Assembly: GCA_010015675.1 (NCBI GenBank)
Contig: ML977022.1
Coordinates: 186,120 to 199,531, forward strand
Direction: 5' to 3'
DNA length: 13,412 bases
From: Byssothecium circinans
Taxonomy: Eukaryota; Ascomycota; Dothideomycetes; Pleosporales; Massarinaceae
Position numbers and translations under genes: made by a program. Below are positions 1 through 9,880 of this stretch, one piece after another. Every line of letters begins with the position of its first letter. Position 1 is the stretch's first letter. The notes beneath the pieces were generated by a model. It was not told the origin of the DNA, did not search any database, and saw nothing but the letters and a program-made list of their open reading frames with translations.

Positions 1-42
1 GCGGTTCGGTGGTGTGGGCGGTTCGGTGGTGCTTTACGTTAT
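1..42 (+). repeat. Left terminal inverted repeat with internal 17-bp direct repeat
   Basis: Bases 1-42 match the reverse complement of 13315-13356 without gaps, with 6 mismatches, at positions 9, 16, 26 and 32-34; three of these are G/A changes. Within it, the 14-mer GCGGTTCGGTGGTG occurs at 1-14 and again at 18-31, a 17-bp period. The inner end shares TACGTTAT (35-42) with the right copy. Unlike the interior, this stretch is GC-rich and keeps its TG dinucleotides. The right copy has two further G residues on its outer side, so the left repeat may begin just outside the window. Confidence 0.8.
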
Positions 43-2437
43 ATAAGTATATCTCTCTAATAAGGTAAAGAGAAAGTCTTAAAGTAGTTCTAAGTAAATA
101 GGTATATTTAATAAGAGACTTACCTAAGCGTTTAGTATAGCCTAACTAAGCTAGAGTATTAGTTAACTAAAGCTATAGTTATATTCCCTCTAATACTATA
201 TAGGATACTAAAGAGTTATCTAAAGCTTAAAAGCTATAGCCCTATTTACTATTAAGATAGAGAAATTATAGTGCTATATTAAACTAGTACTTAATAAGAG
301 TATTAAGATCTTAAAAGGCTTTTAGAAGATAATCTTACTACTATTTCTTAATAATAAAAATAAAGTTAAACTTAGAGAAGAGGTTATATATATAAAATAT
401 ATAGTATTCCCTTATAAAAGTATTAATATCTAGCTTAATAATATTAATAGTAATAGAGTTAAAAGGCTTAAGTAAAGGTTACTTATATTTACTTCTTTAG
501 AATACTTACTTTATTACTTTATTAGTACTATATTAGGGATAGTCCTTTATAGCTAAAGGAGAAGAAGTAATCTAGATACTAGTAGAAGCTATAGTAAGGT
601 ATTCTAGTAGTTCTAGACCTAGATATCTAAAAAGGATATAAGCTTTAAGGCTAGTAAGAAATTAGAGTTTACGTAAAACTATAGACTTACGCAGGTACTA
701 ATAGGTAGTTATAGCGTAGTACTAAGCTACTAGTAGAGTTTAAGATAAAATTATTAAGATAGAATAGTTCTAATCTATTAAGAATAGTTCTTAACTATAC
801 TAAACTATTCCTAAGGAATTAGTAACTAAAGATTTCTAAGTAACTAGAAGATAATAGCCTCTATTCTAAATTACTTTATACTATACTAGATTAGACTTTT
901 AGTCTAACCTATATAGTACTAAGTATCTAGAGTTAAAGTAAATACTACTACCTTTAAGCTAAGAAAGTAAAACTAGTAATATAATAAAGTTTAGGATAAA
1001 TACTACGTTTAGTAGGATAAAAGGTTAAAAGCTAGATAGAGTTAATAAGATAACTTTATACTTTCTCTAAGTAACTATAGGTAATATACTATCTCTACTA
1101 CTAAAAAACTTATTACAGGCAGGGCATTCCTATATAAATTTAAGTAGGTTATTATAGACGTATATATTAGAGCTATAATTAAGAGTCTAAAAGTAAGCTA
1201 GTAGGAAGAGAGAATCTTTCTAAGTAATTCTAAGAGTAGTATAGCTAGTAGTAACTAGCCCTATATAGCGCCCTTTAGTATCTAAAGCTTATTCTTTAGT
1301 ATTAAAATAGGATTAATCTAATTAGCTTTAGGATACCTAGGCTTATAAAGTAGAGTTTTTATAGGCTTTTCTTTAAATATTATTAAGGATATCTTTTTAT
1401 TTATTCTATTAGTTAGTTTTTCCTTCTTATAGCTATAAGTAAAGATTAGATTAGTACGCTTTATTAACTTTAAAGCCTTTAGGGTACTTAGATAGAATAA
1501 TATAAAGATAGTTTCTTTAGTAGCTACTATAAGACTTACTATTACTATAGGGATAAGGCTTACCTTAGTATAGTCTCTTAGTTTAGCTAGAATTATCTTT
1601 ATTCTTATCTACCTTTAAGTTAGTTTTTTTGTAGGATTTAGACTACGAATAAGGATTAGAGGGAACTAAACTATTTTTATTATATAAGGATCCTTTACTA
1701 CTATAGGTTATTAAGAAGATAGTAGGCTAGATGTATCCTAAGGTATATATAGATACTATAGCTACTAAATTAATAAATTTAGAAACTAGGTACTTAAGTG
1801 TATACCTATCTAAAATTAGAAGCTAATTAGGTAGTATAATAACCTTACGTTATAAAGTAATCTCTTTACTAGCTATATTAATAGTAGTAGAAACTATAAT
1901 AGTTATAGATATAAGAGCTTCTTATCTTTCCTTATATTTATGTTCTTACTTTTAAAGGTTAAGAATAAGGAAAGTAGTAAGATTATTATAGATAGTAGTA
2001 TAAATATTTAAAAGGTTATACTAAAGAGTAAAGCTTTTAACTTTTAAGAGCTTAAGTTCTTATACTTTACTAACTATAAGTTAAAACTTATGTGCCTAAT
2101 CTTTAAAGCCTTTTTTCCCTAGTATCTTCTTCTTAATTATCTATTACTTAGCACAGGTATTCTATTTATAGAGTGCTATTTTATAGTAGTATTTAGCGTA
2201 GAGGATTATAAGCTTTTTAGTAAAAGTTAAAAAAGTATTAAGTTAAGTAGTAACTTAAGAGTAAATTATATTAAGTAGTTTCCTAGTAAGGCTATTAACC
2301 TTTTATTAATTAATATAGTAGCACTTATTCTTTTCTTTCTAAAGTATCTATAAAGCTATAGTAGTAGAAGTACTAAGGTTAAAAGGTTGTTTAAAGATTA
2401 GTATTACTAAAGGGTATACTTGCTAAGTCCTAATCTG
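43..2437 (+). pseudogene. Left arm: unidentified ruined coding-like sequence
   Basis: No gene here can be named. Plus-strand frames can be read for long distances if TAA and TAG are taken as mutated Gln or Trp codons. The best stretches are about 240-700 in frame 2, with a Lys/Arg/Glu-rich composition, and about 1670-1960 in frame 3, where roughly 95 codons contain only a few stops. The best frame changes along the arm, so there were introns, indels or more than one gene. I find no reverse transcriptase YxDD box, no integrase motif and no DDE motif that I trust. By position, between the left TIR and the retrotransposon, it may be the transposase or cargo of the outer element, or the flank of an older insertion. 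Strand is a weak call, since TGA is rare everywhere and the opposite frames are also partly open. Confidence 0.3.
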
Positions 2438-2881
2438 TGTTAGAGGAAGCTAGTTAGTATATAGTATATACGTTAGGTAGTATGCTTTAGTAGTTTAAGA
2501 GGTAAACGTGCAAAAGCAACTAATTCTATAATAAACTATAGAATAACTAAGTATTAATCTAGGTAAGAGATAAACTATAGAGAGTTAACTACAAAGAATT
2601 AGAAAAAAAAAGATAAAGAAGACTTATCTAGTCTTTATACTACTTATCCTATCTCTTTGCTATATCCTACTATATCTACTACCTCCTTAGTAGCTGTAGT
2701 AAACTACGTACTAGGTACTACGTCTACTACGTTCTTTTAGTATATAGTATACTAAGCACGTTACCTAACCTACTAACGTAAACCTACCCTACGCGTTATT
2801 ATGTTGCTGTCCTTTAGACTTAATACTTTCCGCGCCGCACTATCTAGCTCTAGATACCCTATATCCTTCTTGTTTATAATA
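2438..2881 (-). repeat. 3' LTR of the minus-strand Ty3/gypsy element
   Basis: The 444-bp repeat matches 9431-9880 at both ends. In plus orientation it starts TGTTAGAGG and ends TTTATAATA; the last bases correspond to TTTATAACA in the other copy, a CA to TA change typical of RIP. Most differences in the matching parts are C/T or G/A. The centre, about 2659-2762, has no counterpart in the other LTR. The retained CG-rich patch at 2830-2839 is less mutated than its partner. Confidence 0.85.
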
Positions 2882-2898
2882 TTATCCCCCTCTTTAGG
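2882..2898 (-). other. Polypurine tract for plus-strand DNA priming
   Basis: On the minus strand this reads CCTAAAGAGGGGGATAA and abuts the start of the 3' LTR. That is where an LTR retrotransposon keeps the purine tract that resists RNase H and primes second-strand synthesis. The position independently supports the LTR boundary and the element's orientation. Confidence 0.75.
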
Positions 2899-3069
2899 AT
2901 TATCGTCCTAATAAACTAAGAGGTCTAGCTGCTGAGCCGTACCTACTAGTAGCTAATATATAAAGCACGCGTCTCCCTTATTAACTATAAGATTGTATCC
3001 TCTATAGACGTTCTATAATCTCCTATCTAACTATACCTAAGGTGTTATTAACTAATTATAAGTAATCTT

Positions 3070-3835
3070 ATATTACCTAGATCTGTGCTATAGACTACGT
3101 CGTAGCGAAACTATGTTATTATTATCGTAAGAAGAGCCTTCGCTGTCTTCTATCGCTAGAGGGCAATTATGCTGAGTGCGTTTTAGCAAGGGCGAAATAT
3201 TCTCTTTCCTTCTAAGGAAGAGTTTACTGCCCTTACTTAGAAGTGTTAACAGCTTTATCGTAAGCTTTAAGAGGTTAAGCAACGTAAAGTCAAGCTTAAT
3301 TATTAAAAGTTAGATCTAGAAGATTAGTTAGACTTAACTGCTAATAAAGAGTAAGAGTTATTTACTAATAAGAAGGTATCTATTACTAAGCTAGAGGCTC
3401 TTAAGAAGAAGATAGGTATCTAGAAAAACTTTACTAAGGAATCTTATATAGCTGCTACTAAAGTTCCCTTACCGCCTTAATCTAGATTATTAACTAACTT
3501 AGGCTAGTTATAGGCTAATCTCTCTTCTATTCCTTCTTTTAATTCTTCTTTATCTTTTAATTTTTCTACTTTCCTAGTGAACTTAGAACTGCTGCCTTTA
3601 GATATCGCTAGTAATATCTCTTTACTAGGTCCTTATAGCCTATAAGATTCTATATTAGTTCATAGGTATTCTAGCTATCTAGCTAGTCCTTCTATTTAAC
3701 TAAGTACTTCTACTAACGCTTAAATTTCCGTAGGTCCTTAATTTATTCGACCTTATAATCTTTATCCTTAAGTTTAATTCGCGTCTCGACTTCGGCGTCT
3801 AGTGGTGCTAGTTTAAAGAGGGATTTATAAAAGAT
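3070..3835 (+). pseudogene. Opposite-strand open frame between integrase and 3' LTR
   Basis: Plus-strand frame 1 can be read for about 250 codons with only about 9% TAA/TAG stops and no TGA. The implied protein has an N-terminal part, then a Lys/Glu-rich segment at about 3200-3420 (for example KEEFTAL at 3214-3234 and a run ending KLEALKKK) with the look of a coiled coil, then a Pro/Ser/Asn-rich tail to about 3815. Candidate ends are TAA at 3814 or TAG at 3835, overlapping the 3' end of pol on the other strand. The start is uncertain because ATG would have become ATA. I do not recognise the family. Antisense open frames are known at the 3' end of some plant Ty3/gypsy elements, so a self-carried extra gene is plausible. 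A captured host fragment is the alternative. Confidence 0.5.
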
Positions 3836-6800
3836 AGGGTATATACGTATGCCTTTAAGGAGCTCTAATCTAAACGTAACTAGTCTCTTAGCCTCTAGGA
3901 TCTAGAATAGTCCTATTTAAAGGTTATCTAATTTATTACATAGTCGTTTAGTTTTCAAATTTTTTTTGTAATAGGAAAACTTTATCCCCCTCTTTAAGGG
4001 TTAGTCCCTTAAGCCTTTTCTTATTTACTAATTTAGCTATTGTAAGGTTCTATTAGGCGATTTATTGGCCTAGTTCGTCGTATAATTCGCGAAGTAGTTA
4101 TACCTTATTGTTAGCTCTAGCTAAGAGACTTTTAACGCCCTTAGGATCCTAATAAGCAGTTAGCTTATATCTATAATTCACGTAGTGCGGTAAGTATCCT
4201 ATTATTAAAAATCTTATACTATTATAGGCTAATTAAGCTATTAGCAGGAGTTTAACCTAGTTATCCTATAGCTTATTAGCGTATATCCTTAGATACTATT
4301 CTAGTATCTGGTTCGTTCGTTCCGTCTAACTATCTATCTATAGATAGAAGCTAGTTAAAAGCTTCTTACTAACTCTAAGCTTTGCAAGGAACGTGCTTTA
4401 ATACTTAGAGGTGAATAGTATTCTATAATTAGTAATAAACTATTCTAGTACACTATATTAGCTAACAAGTATCTTAGTTACTTCGTAAGCTATTTCTTTA
4501 GCTATAACTATTTCTTCTATTAGTATAAATATTAATGCTTTAGTTAATTAATTAATAATTACTAATATTAAATTGTATAGTTATGCTAATCTAGGTTCTA
4601 ACAATTTTAGGAGCTTTATAATAAAGTCTATTATAATGCTAATCTATAGGCGTACGGGTAGTTCTAGTAATTAAAGTAATCTATAAGGCTTATATCTCTT
4701 AGGCTTATTCTTAGAATACGCTAAATAGTTACCTATTGTGTTCTAAACTATTTTTCGTACATTAGGTATTAAGTACTTATTTAAAATCTGTTAAACTGTT
4801 TTATTAATCCTAGGGTGTCCATATTCTTTAGACTTATATAGCTTTTATATTAGGGTTAGTACAAGAGCTTTGCGTAGTATGATCTATTATTCCTTATCTT
4901 AGGGCGGTCTTGCCTTAAGGTGCTTAACTAAGTTATATTCCACCCTTTATTCTAGGTTTAACTAATTGTAGTCTGCAAAGTAGTGTACCTCTAGTCCCTA
5001 GTAATTAATCCTAGCTACCTAGACTAATTAGAGTTAATTATATCCTAGAATACTATTACTATCCTTCTATAGGACTATATTATGTGTAATAGGTCTATTT
5101 ATTTCCTAAAAGTTAGATCTCTAGCTAAGAGCATCCGCTGCTCTATTTAGCAATCCTAGGCGATAGTAGACTTTAAAGTCGTAGTCTACTATTATCTTAG
5201 CCTATCTAACCTATTATTAGTTAAGTTTTTTAGTTGTTATAAAACTTATTAGGTTCTAGTAATCTAAATATACCTTTACTTAGTATTTAGCGCCTACTAA
5301 CTAGGCTTACTATTATTTAAAGGTATCTACTATCGCTAGTAGTTCCTTGTTATAAATATCGTAGTTAAGTTCTACACTTATAAACTTTTATAAGTAGTAG
5401 AATACTAGTCTCTACTTCTTATTATTACCTTATTATAAGAGAATTGCTCCTAGGGCGTAATCTAATATATCTGTCTCTACTTACAGTAGCCGTTCTAGGT
5501 CGTATATCTGCAATATAGGGGCTAACAAGAATAATTCCTTAAGCTTTTTAAAAGCCTTCTATTGTTCCTATCCCTAATAGAATCCCTTTTCCTTCTTAGT
5601 AATCTCTATAAGAGGTACTGTAGTTTTTAAATATCTTTAAATAAACTTTTAATAGAAGTTTACGAATCCTAAAAAGGATTATATGTCTTTAACTATTTTA
5701 GGCGCTTTTATGTCTTATACAGCCTTAACTTTCTTTAGGTCTATAGCGATGCCCTCTTATAAGACTATAAATCCTAAGTAATTTATCTCTATAACGTAGA
5801 ATTTGTATTTCTTAGGCTATAGGGGTAATTAATACTCCCTAAGCTTCTTAAGTACTTTCTTAATATATTCTATGTAATTTTTAAGTATTCCTAAGGTATA
5901 TACTAGTATATTGTCTAGGTACGTAGTTACAAAAATGTCTAAGTATTTATAAAGTGCTTTATTAATAAGCGCCTAGAATATTGTAGGCGCGTTTATTAGT
6001 CTAAAAGGTATAACTATATACTTATATAGTCTATAACAAGTTTTAAAAGCTATTAGCTATTTAAAGCCTTTAGCAATTTATATTTAATAGAATCTGTCTT
6101 ATATATTAAATTTTATAATCTACCTTACTCCCTAGAGTTAGTCTATAAGTTCCTAAATTAAAGGAAGAGGATAATAGTTCTTCTTTATAATATAGTTAAG
6201 CTATCTATAGTCTATATAGAATTACAGCTTTCTATTTTTCTTAGGGACAAAGAGAATTAGTAAAGCTATTAGGCTTATACTCTCTTATATATATCCTTAC
6301 TTTATATTCTTTTTAATATAGGTCCGTAGTTCCTTCTATTAGTCCCTTATAAGCAGATATATTAGTCCTAGGCATAACTTTATGCCTTCCTCTAGGTGAA
6401 TCTTATAATCCTATTCCTAGTAGTCTAGTAATATAGTTTCGTCTTATTCCTTAAATAGATCTTAAAACTCCTTATATTCTAGTAGTATTATTAGTTAGGG
6501 TTTATCTTTTATAAGTATAACTCTCTATATCTAGATAACTCCTATTTATAAAGGGTCCTTCTTATAGATCTTCTTAATTTTATAAGGTAATATCTTGCTA
6601 ATCTGTCTAGTCTAACTAGGTGAGCTCTAGATTACTAGGCTTAATCTTCCGTAGCGTGTTCTAGCAACCTTACGCGCTAGTTCTTAGCTAAATATTATGC
6701 CTTTCTACTAATCTATAATAGGATTGTGCTTCCTAAGCTAATTATAACTAATTAATATATCTTCTTTACTAAGATCTATAATATTAAGGGATATTATATT

Positions 6801-7150
6801 CTTAATTCTAAGTATGTAGAATAATACCTCTTAGGTTTTTAACCTTAAGAATCTATTGCTATAGGATATTAGTCTATTATTAGCTAATACTACTTATATT
6901 AGACGTTCCTTATCTTAATAGGGTATATTGAATGTCTTAACTACTTGTAGGGAGATAATCATCTATACAGCTCTACTATTTATAAGCGCTGTAAGCCTGT
7001 ATCTGTATACGTATACCTCTACCTTTAGTTAATAAATTAGTAGTTCTAGGTATTATATATTATATAGAGTTATTATAGGAATGCTTTTACTAGTATAACT
7101 TTATCCCTAGTAGTATTTTAGTTTTTTAACCCTCTAGGTTTCTTTAGAAA
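3760..7150 (-). pseudogene. pol: Ruined Ty3/gypsy pol (protease, RT, RNase H, integrase)
   Basis: Pol copies the element's RNA into DNA and inserts it. Reading through stops on the minus strand, the protease triad DSG appears as NSR (6980-6972). The RT palm shows PFRLINAP (about 6009-5986; family PFGLTNAP) and YLDN (5921-5910; family YLDD, with the second catalytic Asp changed to Asn). The RNase H start VETDILDYALG lies at about 5485-5440. Integrase has its first Asp in IIIDF (4628-4626), the second changed to Asn in FITN (4430-4428), and Glu in TERTNQ (4322-4320); the last two are separated by 35 residues, the DD35E spacing. Protease, RT and integrase Glu lie in the same reading frame over 2.6 kb, so the damage is base changes rather than indels. 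The altered residues are GA to AA type changes expected of RIP. The N and C ends are estimates. Confidence 0.9.
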
Positions 7151-8400
7151 CTATCCTAATCCTTACTTATTAGATAAGTAGATTAAATAGCTGTTGTTAT
7201 AACACGCTATCTATAATAGGTATCCGTGCTCTATTAGCGGGTCGTCCCTTTATAGGAACCCTTTTTAGAGTTTTTCTAATAAATATTCTTAATATAAGTT
7301 ATTATGGCACTAGTTGTAAGGTAAGTTAGTATAACTTCCTTTCCTAATAGCTCTAGGAGGGCGTCTTATAGTCTAAGTATATAAGATATTATCTCTAGCT
7401 ACTCTTTCCTTTAGGTGGCTCCGTAACTAGTATTGCTAGTCTAGCAATGTCTGCTATACTTATTATATAAGTGCGTGCTTCCTTCTAAAGGCATCTTCCT
7501 TTATTTTATTAGAAAGTGCTAGGTATTTATAGTATTAGTATACGTCCGCTAGGTACTTAGAAAGGAGTAGTAGCTTATAGTAAGCTTTACGTCTAGTCTA
7601 TACTACTTCTTCCTTTAAGAGGAGGTAGAATATGTACTTAGGTAGTACGTTATATTAGTTCTATTTAAGCTCCTTATATTCGTTATCCCTAGGATATCTT
7701 ATAGGATATTAGTGTAGGCATGCGTTATTCTTGTATACTAATACTTTGCTATCTATTTAACTAGCTGGCTAATATCCTGCGACGTGCTTACTTAACTAAT
7801 ATAGTTAGTAATACGTGTTGTAGTATCTATTCTAACCTAAGCGTTTATACTATTTTTACTAGTACTTAAAGCGGTATATATAGTAGCTATCTTCTAAGTA
7901 ATCTTTCTTAGGAAGTAGGGCGTAAAAAGCTTATCTAGGCGTATATTATACGCTCCTTTTTTCTTATATGTAAAGTATATAATGCTCCTTTATATAGTTA
8001 TACTAATTAACTTTACTATACTTATCGTTAACCTTAATCTATTGTACTTTTGTCTGTAGGCCTTATTCCTTTATTACTTCTACTATAGCTTTATTAGCGT
8101 GTCCTCTGCGCACTAGTGTATCTTAGGTGCACATGTCTCTATTATACAAGTCTTTTCCGCATATCTAGTATAGACCTTCTTTAAGCTATTAAAGGACCTC
8201 ATAGTTATCTATCTAGTTTAAAGGATAAAGTATTTAGGCAGGTATAGGTTCTACGTTACTAATATCCTTATTAGATAGTTTTATTGCTTAATCTTATTCT
8301 AAAGGCAGGCAAGGAGTAGGCTGCTATTATAGCATCTCTTATTCGTCCTCCTTAGTTCCTATTGCCTAAAATCTAATTATCCTAATCTTAATTGCCCTAA
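7151..8400 (-). other. Gag-pol spacer of the minus-strand element, not resolved
   Basis: About 1.25 kb lies between the gag zinc knuckle and the protease. Minus-strand reading gives coding-like stretches with Lys, Glu and Arg (for example near 7500-7560 and around 8100, where a segment reads ETCAPKIH), but I cannot assign a domain. It is longer than the short gag-pol junction common in the family. It is probably C-terminal Gag or N-terminal Pol sequence, possibly with an extra reading frame. Confidence 0.45.
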
Positions 8401-9425
8401 GCTTGCTAGCTTATCCTTAATTCTTTAGGTAGTCTTTGCGGAAGTGTACTACTTTACTATATTAGAAATATAGTTTCTTTTTAAAGCATTCCTAGCGCTA
8501 TTTGTAGGTTAAGCTATTAGGCTATCTTCCTCCGCGCTTATTAAATTACTTTTTTTTATTAAACTTTATCTATTATTACTACATTACTATCTTAGTTGTA
8601 TTATAGTATTTTTAGCTTTCTATATTTTCTAGGGTTAGGAATAATTATTATATCCTATTACTTCTTCTACAGCGTTTGTTCATAAAGTTAGTTATCAATT
8701 TAGATAGCTAGGTTAATTATATCTTGTAAGTTATCTAGCTTATTATAGTAGATTATTCTATCCTTAACAGTCTCCTTCAGCCTATTATAGAAGACTATGC
8801 GTAATAGCGTATTATCCTAATTAATCTTTAACTATAGCTACTTAAACTCTATTATATACTTTATAACTAACCTCTCCTGCTAGATCTAAGATATCCTTTA
8901 CTGTACTTAGGTCTTTTTATTAAGTTCCCTAAACATCTTCTAAATCTTTTCCTTAAATGCTATCTAGCTCTTAAAGATAGCCTTCGTGTCGTCTTTATAA
9001 TGCTTTATCTTATTTGTAAGATAGTTGCCTATAAAGGGTTGTATCTAGGTAGCTGCCCTATCCTTTAGGTATATACTAGCTGCGAGGATCTTATCTTAGT
9101 CCCCTATTATAGAGTTAAACTAATAGTACAAATCTATATTAGTAAGGAATAGCTTTAAGCTATCTTATCCTCTATTATACTTTTCTAGTGCCGTAATCTT
9201 TCTATAGGGTATAGCGTCCTTAGCCTAGAGTTAAGTAATTGCCTATATTAACCTATTAATCTAGTTAGCCTAGTTAGCTATTACTAATGCTAGACTTAAA
9301 GCAGGTGTATTAATACTACTACTAGTAGCACGTAGGGTAGTAGGAGCTACTATATTATATATTTAGGTTCTTAAACCTGTAGGTAGTTAAAGTGTTATAG
9401 GGGATGTATACGTACTAAGGTCCTA
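8401..9425 (-). pseudogene. gag: Ruined Ty3/gypsy gag with zinc knuckle
   Basis: Gag builds the cytoplasmic virus-like particle that packages the element RNA. On the minus strand a Ser/Thr/Pro/Ala-rich N-terminal part (about 9425-9290) is followed by a helical capsid-like domain (about 9200-8690). The latter contains the pattern of the Retrotrans_gag family: a FLTNIDLYY-like start, AASIYLKDRA with a following Trp codon now TAG, and later residues of the type RIxYYNKLDNL. The CCHC zinc knuckle lies at about 8477-8429: all three Cys codons now read Tyr (TAT or TAC) while the His and the spacing C-x2-C-x4-H-x4-C remain, exactly what G to A change does to TGC/TGT. The start codon is not identifiable. 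The knuckle is in a different frame from the protease, so a frameshift or an indel lies between them. Confidence 0.85.
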
Positions 9426-9430
9426 GTCCG

Positions 9431-9880
9431 TATTAGGGTAGGTTAGTATAATAAGTGTATACTCTAGTATAGTAAGCTTTAGTAGTTTAAGAGGTAAATA
9501 TACTAAGTAACTAATTCTATAACTAACTATAGAATAACTAAGTATTAATCTAGGTAAAAGATAAACTATAGAAAGTTAACTATAAAGAATTAGAATTAGA
9601 AAGATAAAGGAAATCTATCTAGTCTTTATACTACTTATTCTATTCCTTTAATCTGTCCTGTAGTCCCTAATCTCTAGAGATTACCTTTAAGGGCAAGATT
9701 ATTCTTACTCCCTTGTGTAGACCTAATCTCTTAAGATTAGCTATCTTAGCAAGATTAATGTTACGTGACTGCTAACCTAATCCTACCCTACGTATTATCA
9801 TGTTGCTATTCCCTAGGCTTAATACCTTCTACGCTACATTATCTAGTTCTAGATACCCTGTATCCTTCTTATTTATAACA
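9431..9880 (-). repeat. 5' LTR of the minus-strand Ty3/gypsy element
   Basis: The 450-bp partner of 2438-2881 starts TATTAGGG in plus orientation (TG to TA change) and ends TTTATAACA. It matches the other LTR from its start to about 9650 and again from about 9771 to 9880, mainly with transition differences. The middle, about 9651-9770, is unrelated to the other LTR and holds a perfect 16-bp palindrome at 9668-9683 and a 7-bp inverted repeat with a 4-base loop at 9723-9740. Element transcription would start in this LTR and run leftward; no TATA box can be called in DNA this TA-rich. Confidence 0.85.

Larger units (their letters stand above)
2438..9880 (-). mobile_element. Dead Ty3/gypsy LTR retrotransposon
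   Basis: A 7.44-kb element reads right to left. Its two LTRs (9431-9880 and 2438-2881) begin TGTTA and end TAACA in element orientation, allowing for RIP changes. Between them are gag with a CCHC knuckle, protease, reverse transcriptase, RNase H and integrase in the Ty3/gypsy order (integrase after RNase H), then a polypurine tract touching the 3' LTR. All proteins are broken by many TAA/TAG stops and catalytic residues are altered, so it cannot move by itself. The five bases on each side (ATCTG at 2433-2437, AGATA at 9881-9885) are not a duplication. No convincing tRNA primer-binding site starting TGG follows the 5' LTR; the bases there read CGGACTAGGACC. Confidence 0.9.

Noticed and set aside
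43..2437. Upstream RT part of the second gypsy element
   Set aside because: No YxDD box, no PFG-type motif and no RNase H start could be read in any plus frame.
3088..3282. 64-codon open frame on the minus strand starting MLNLLKL
   Set aside because: The opposite frame extends far beyond it with consistent composition, and this minus frame is only locally open, in the least mutated part of the element. It is probably a shadow.
9418..9430. tRNA primer-binding site next to the 5' LTR
   Set aside because: The sequence after the LTR reads CGGACTAGG rather than starting TGG, and RIP does not change T to C, so no tRNA can be assigned.
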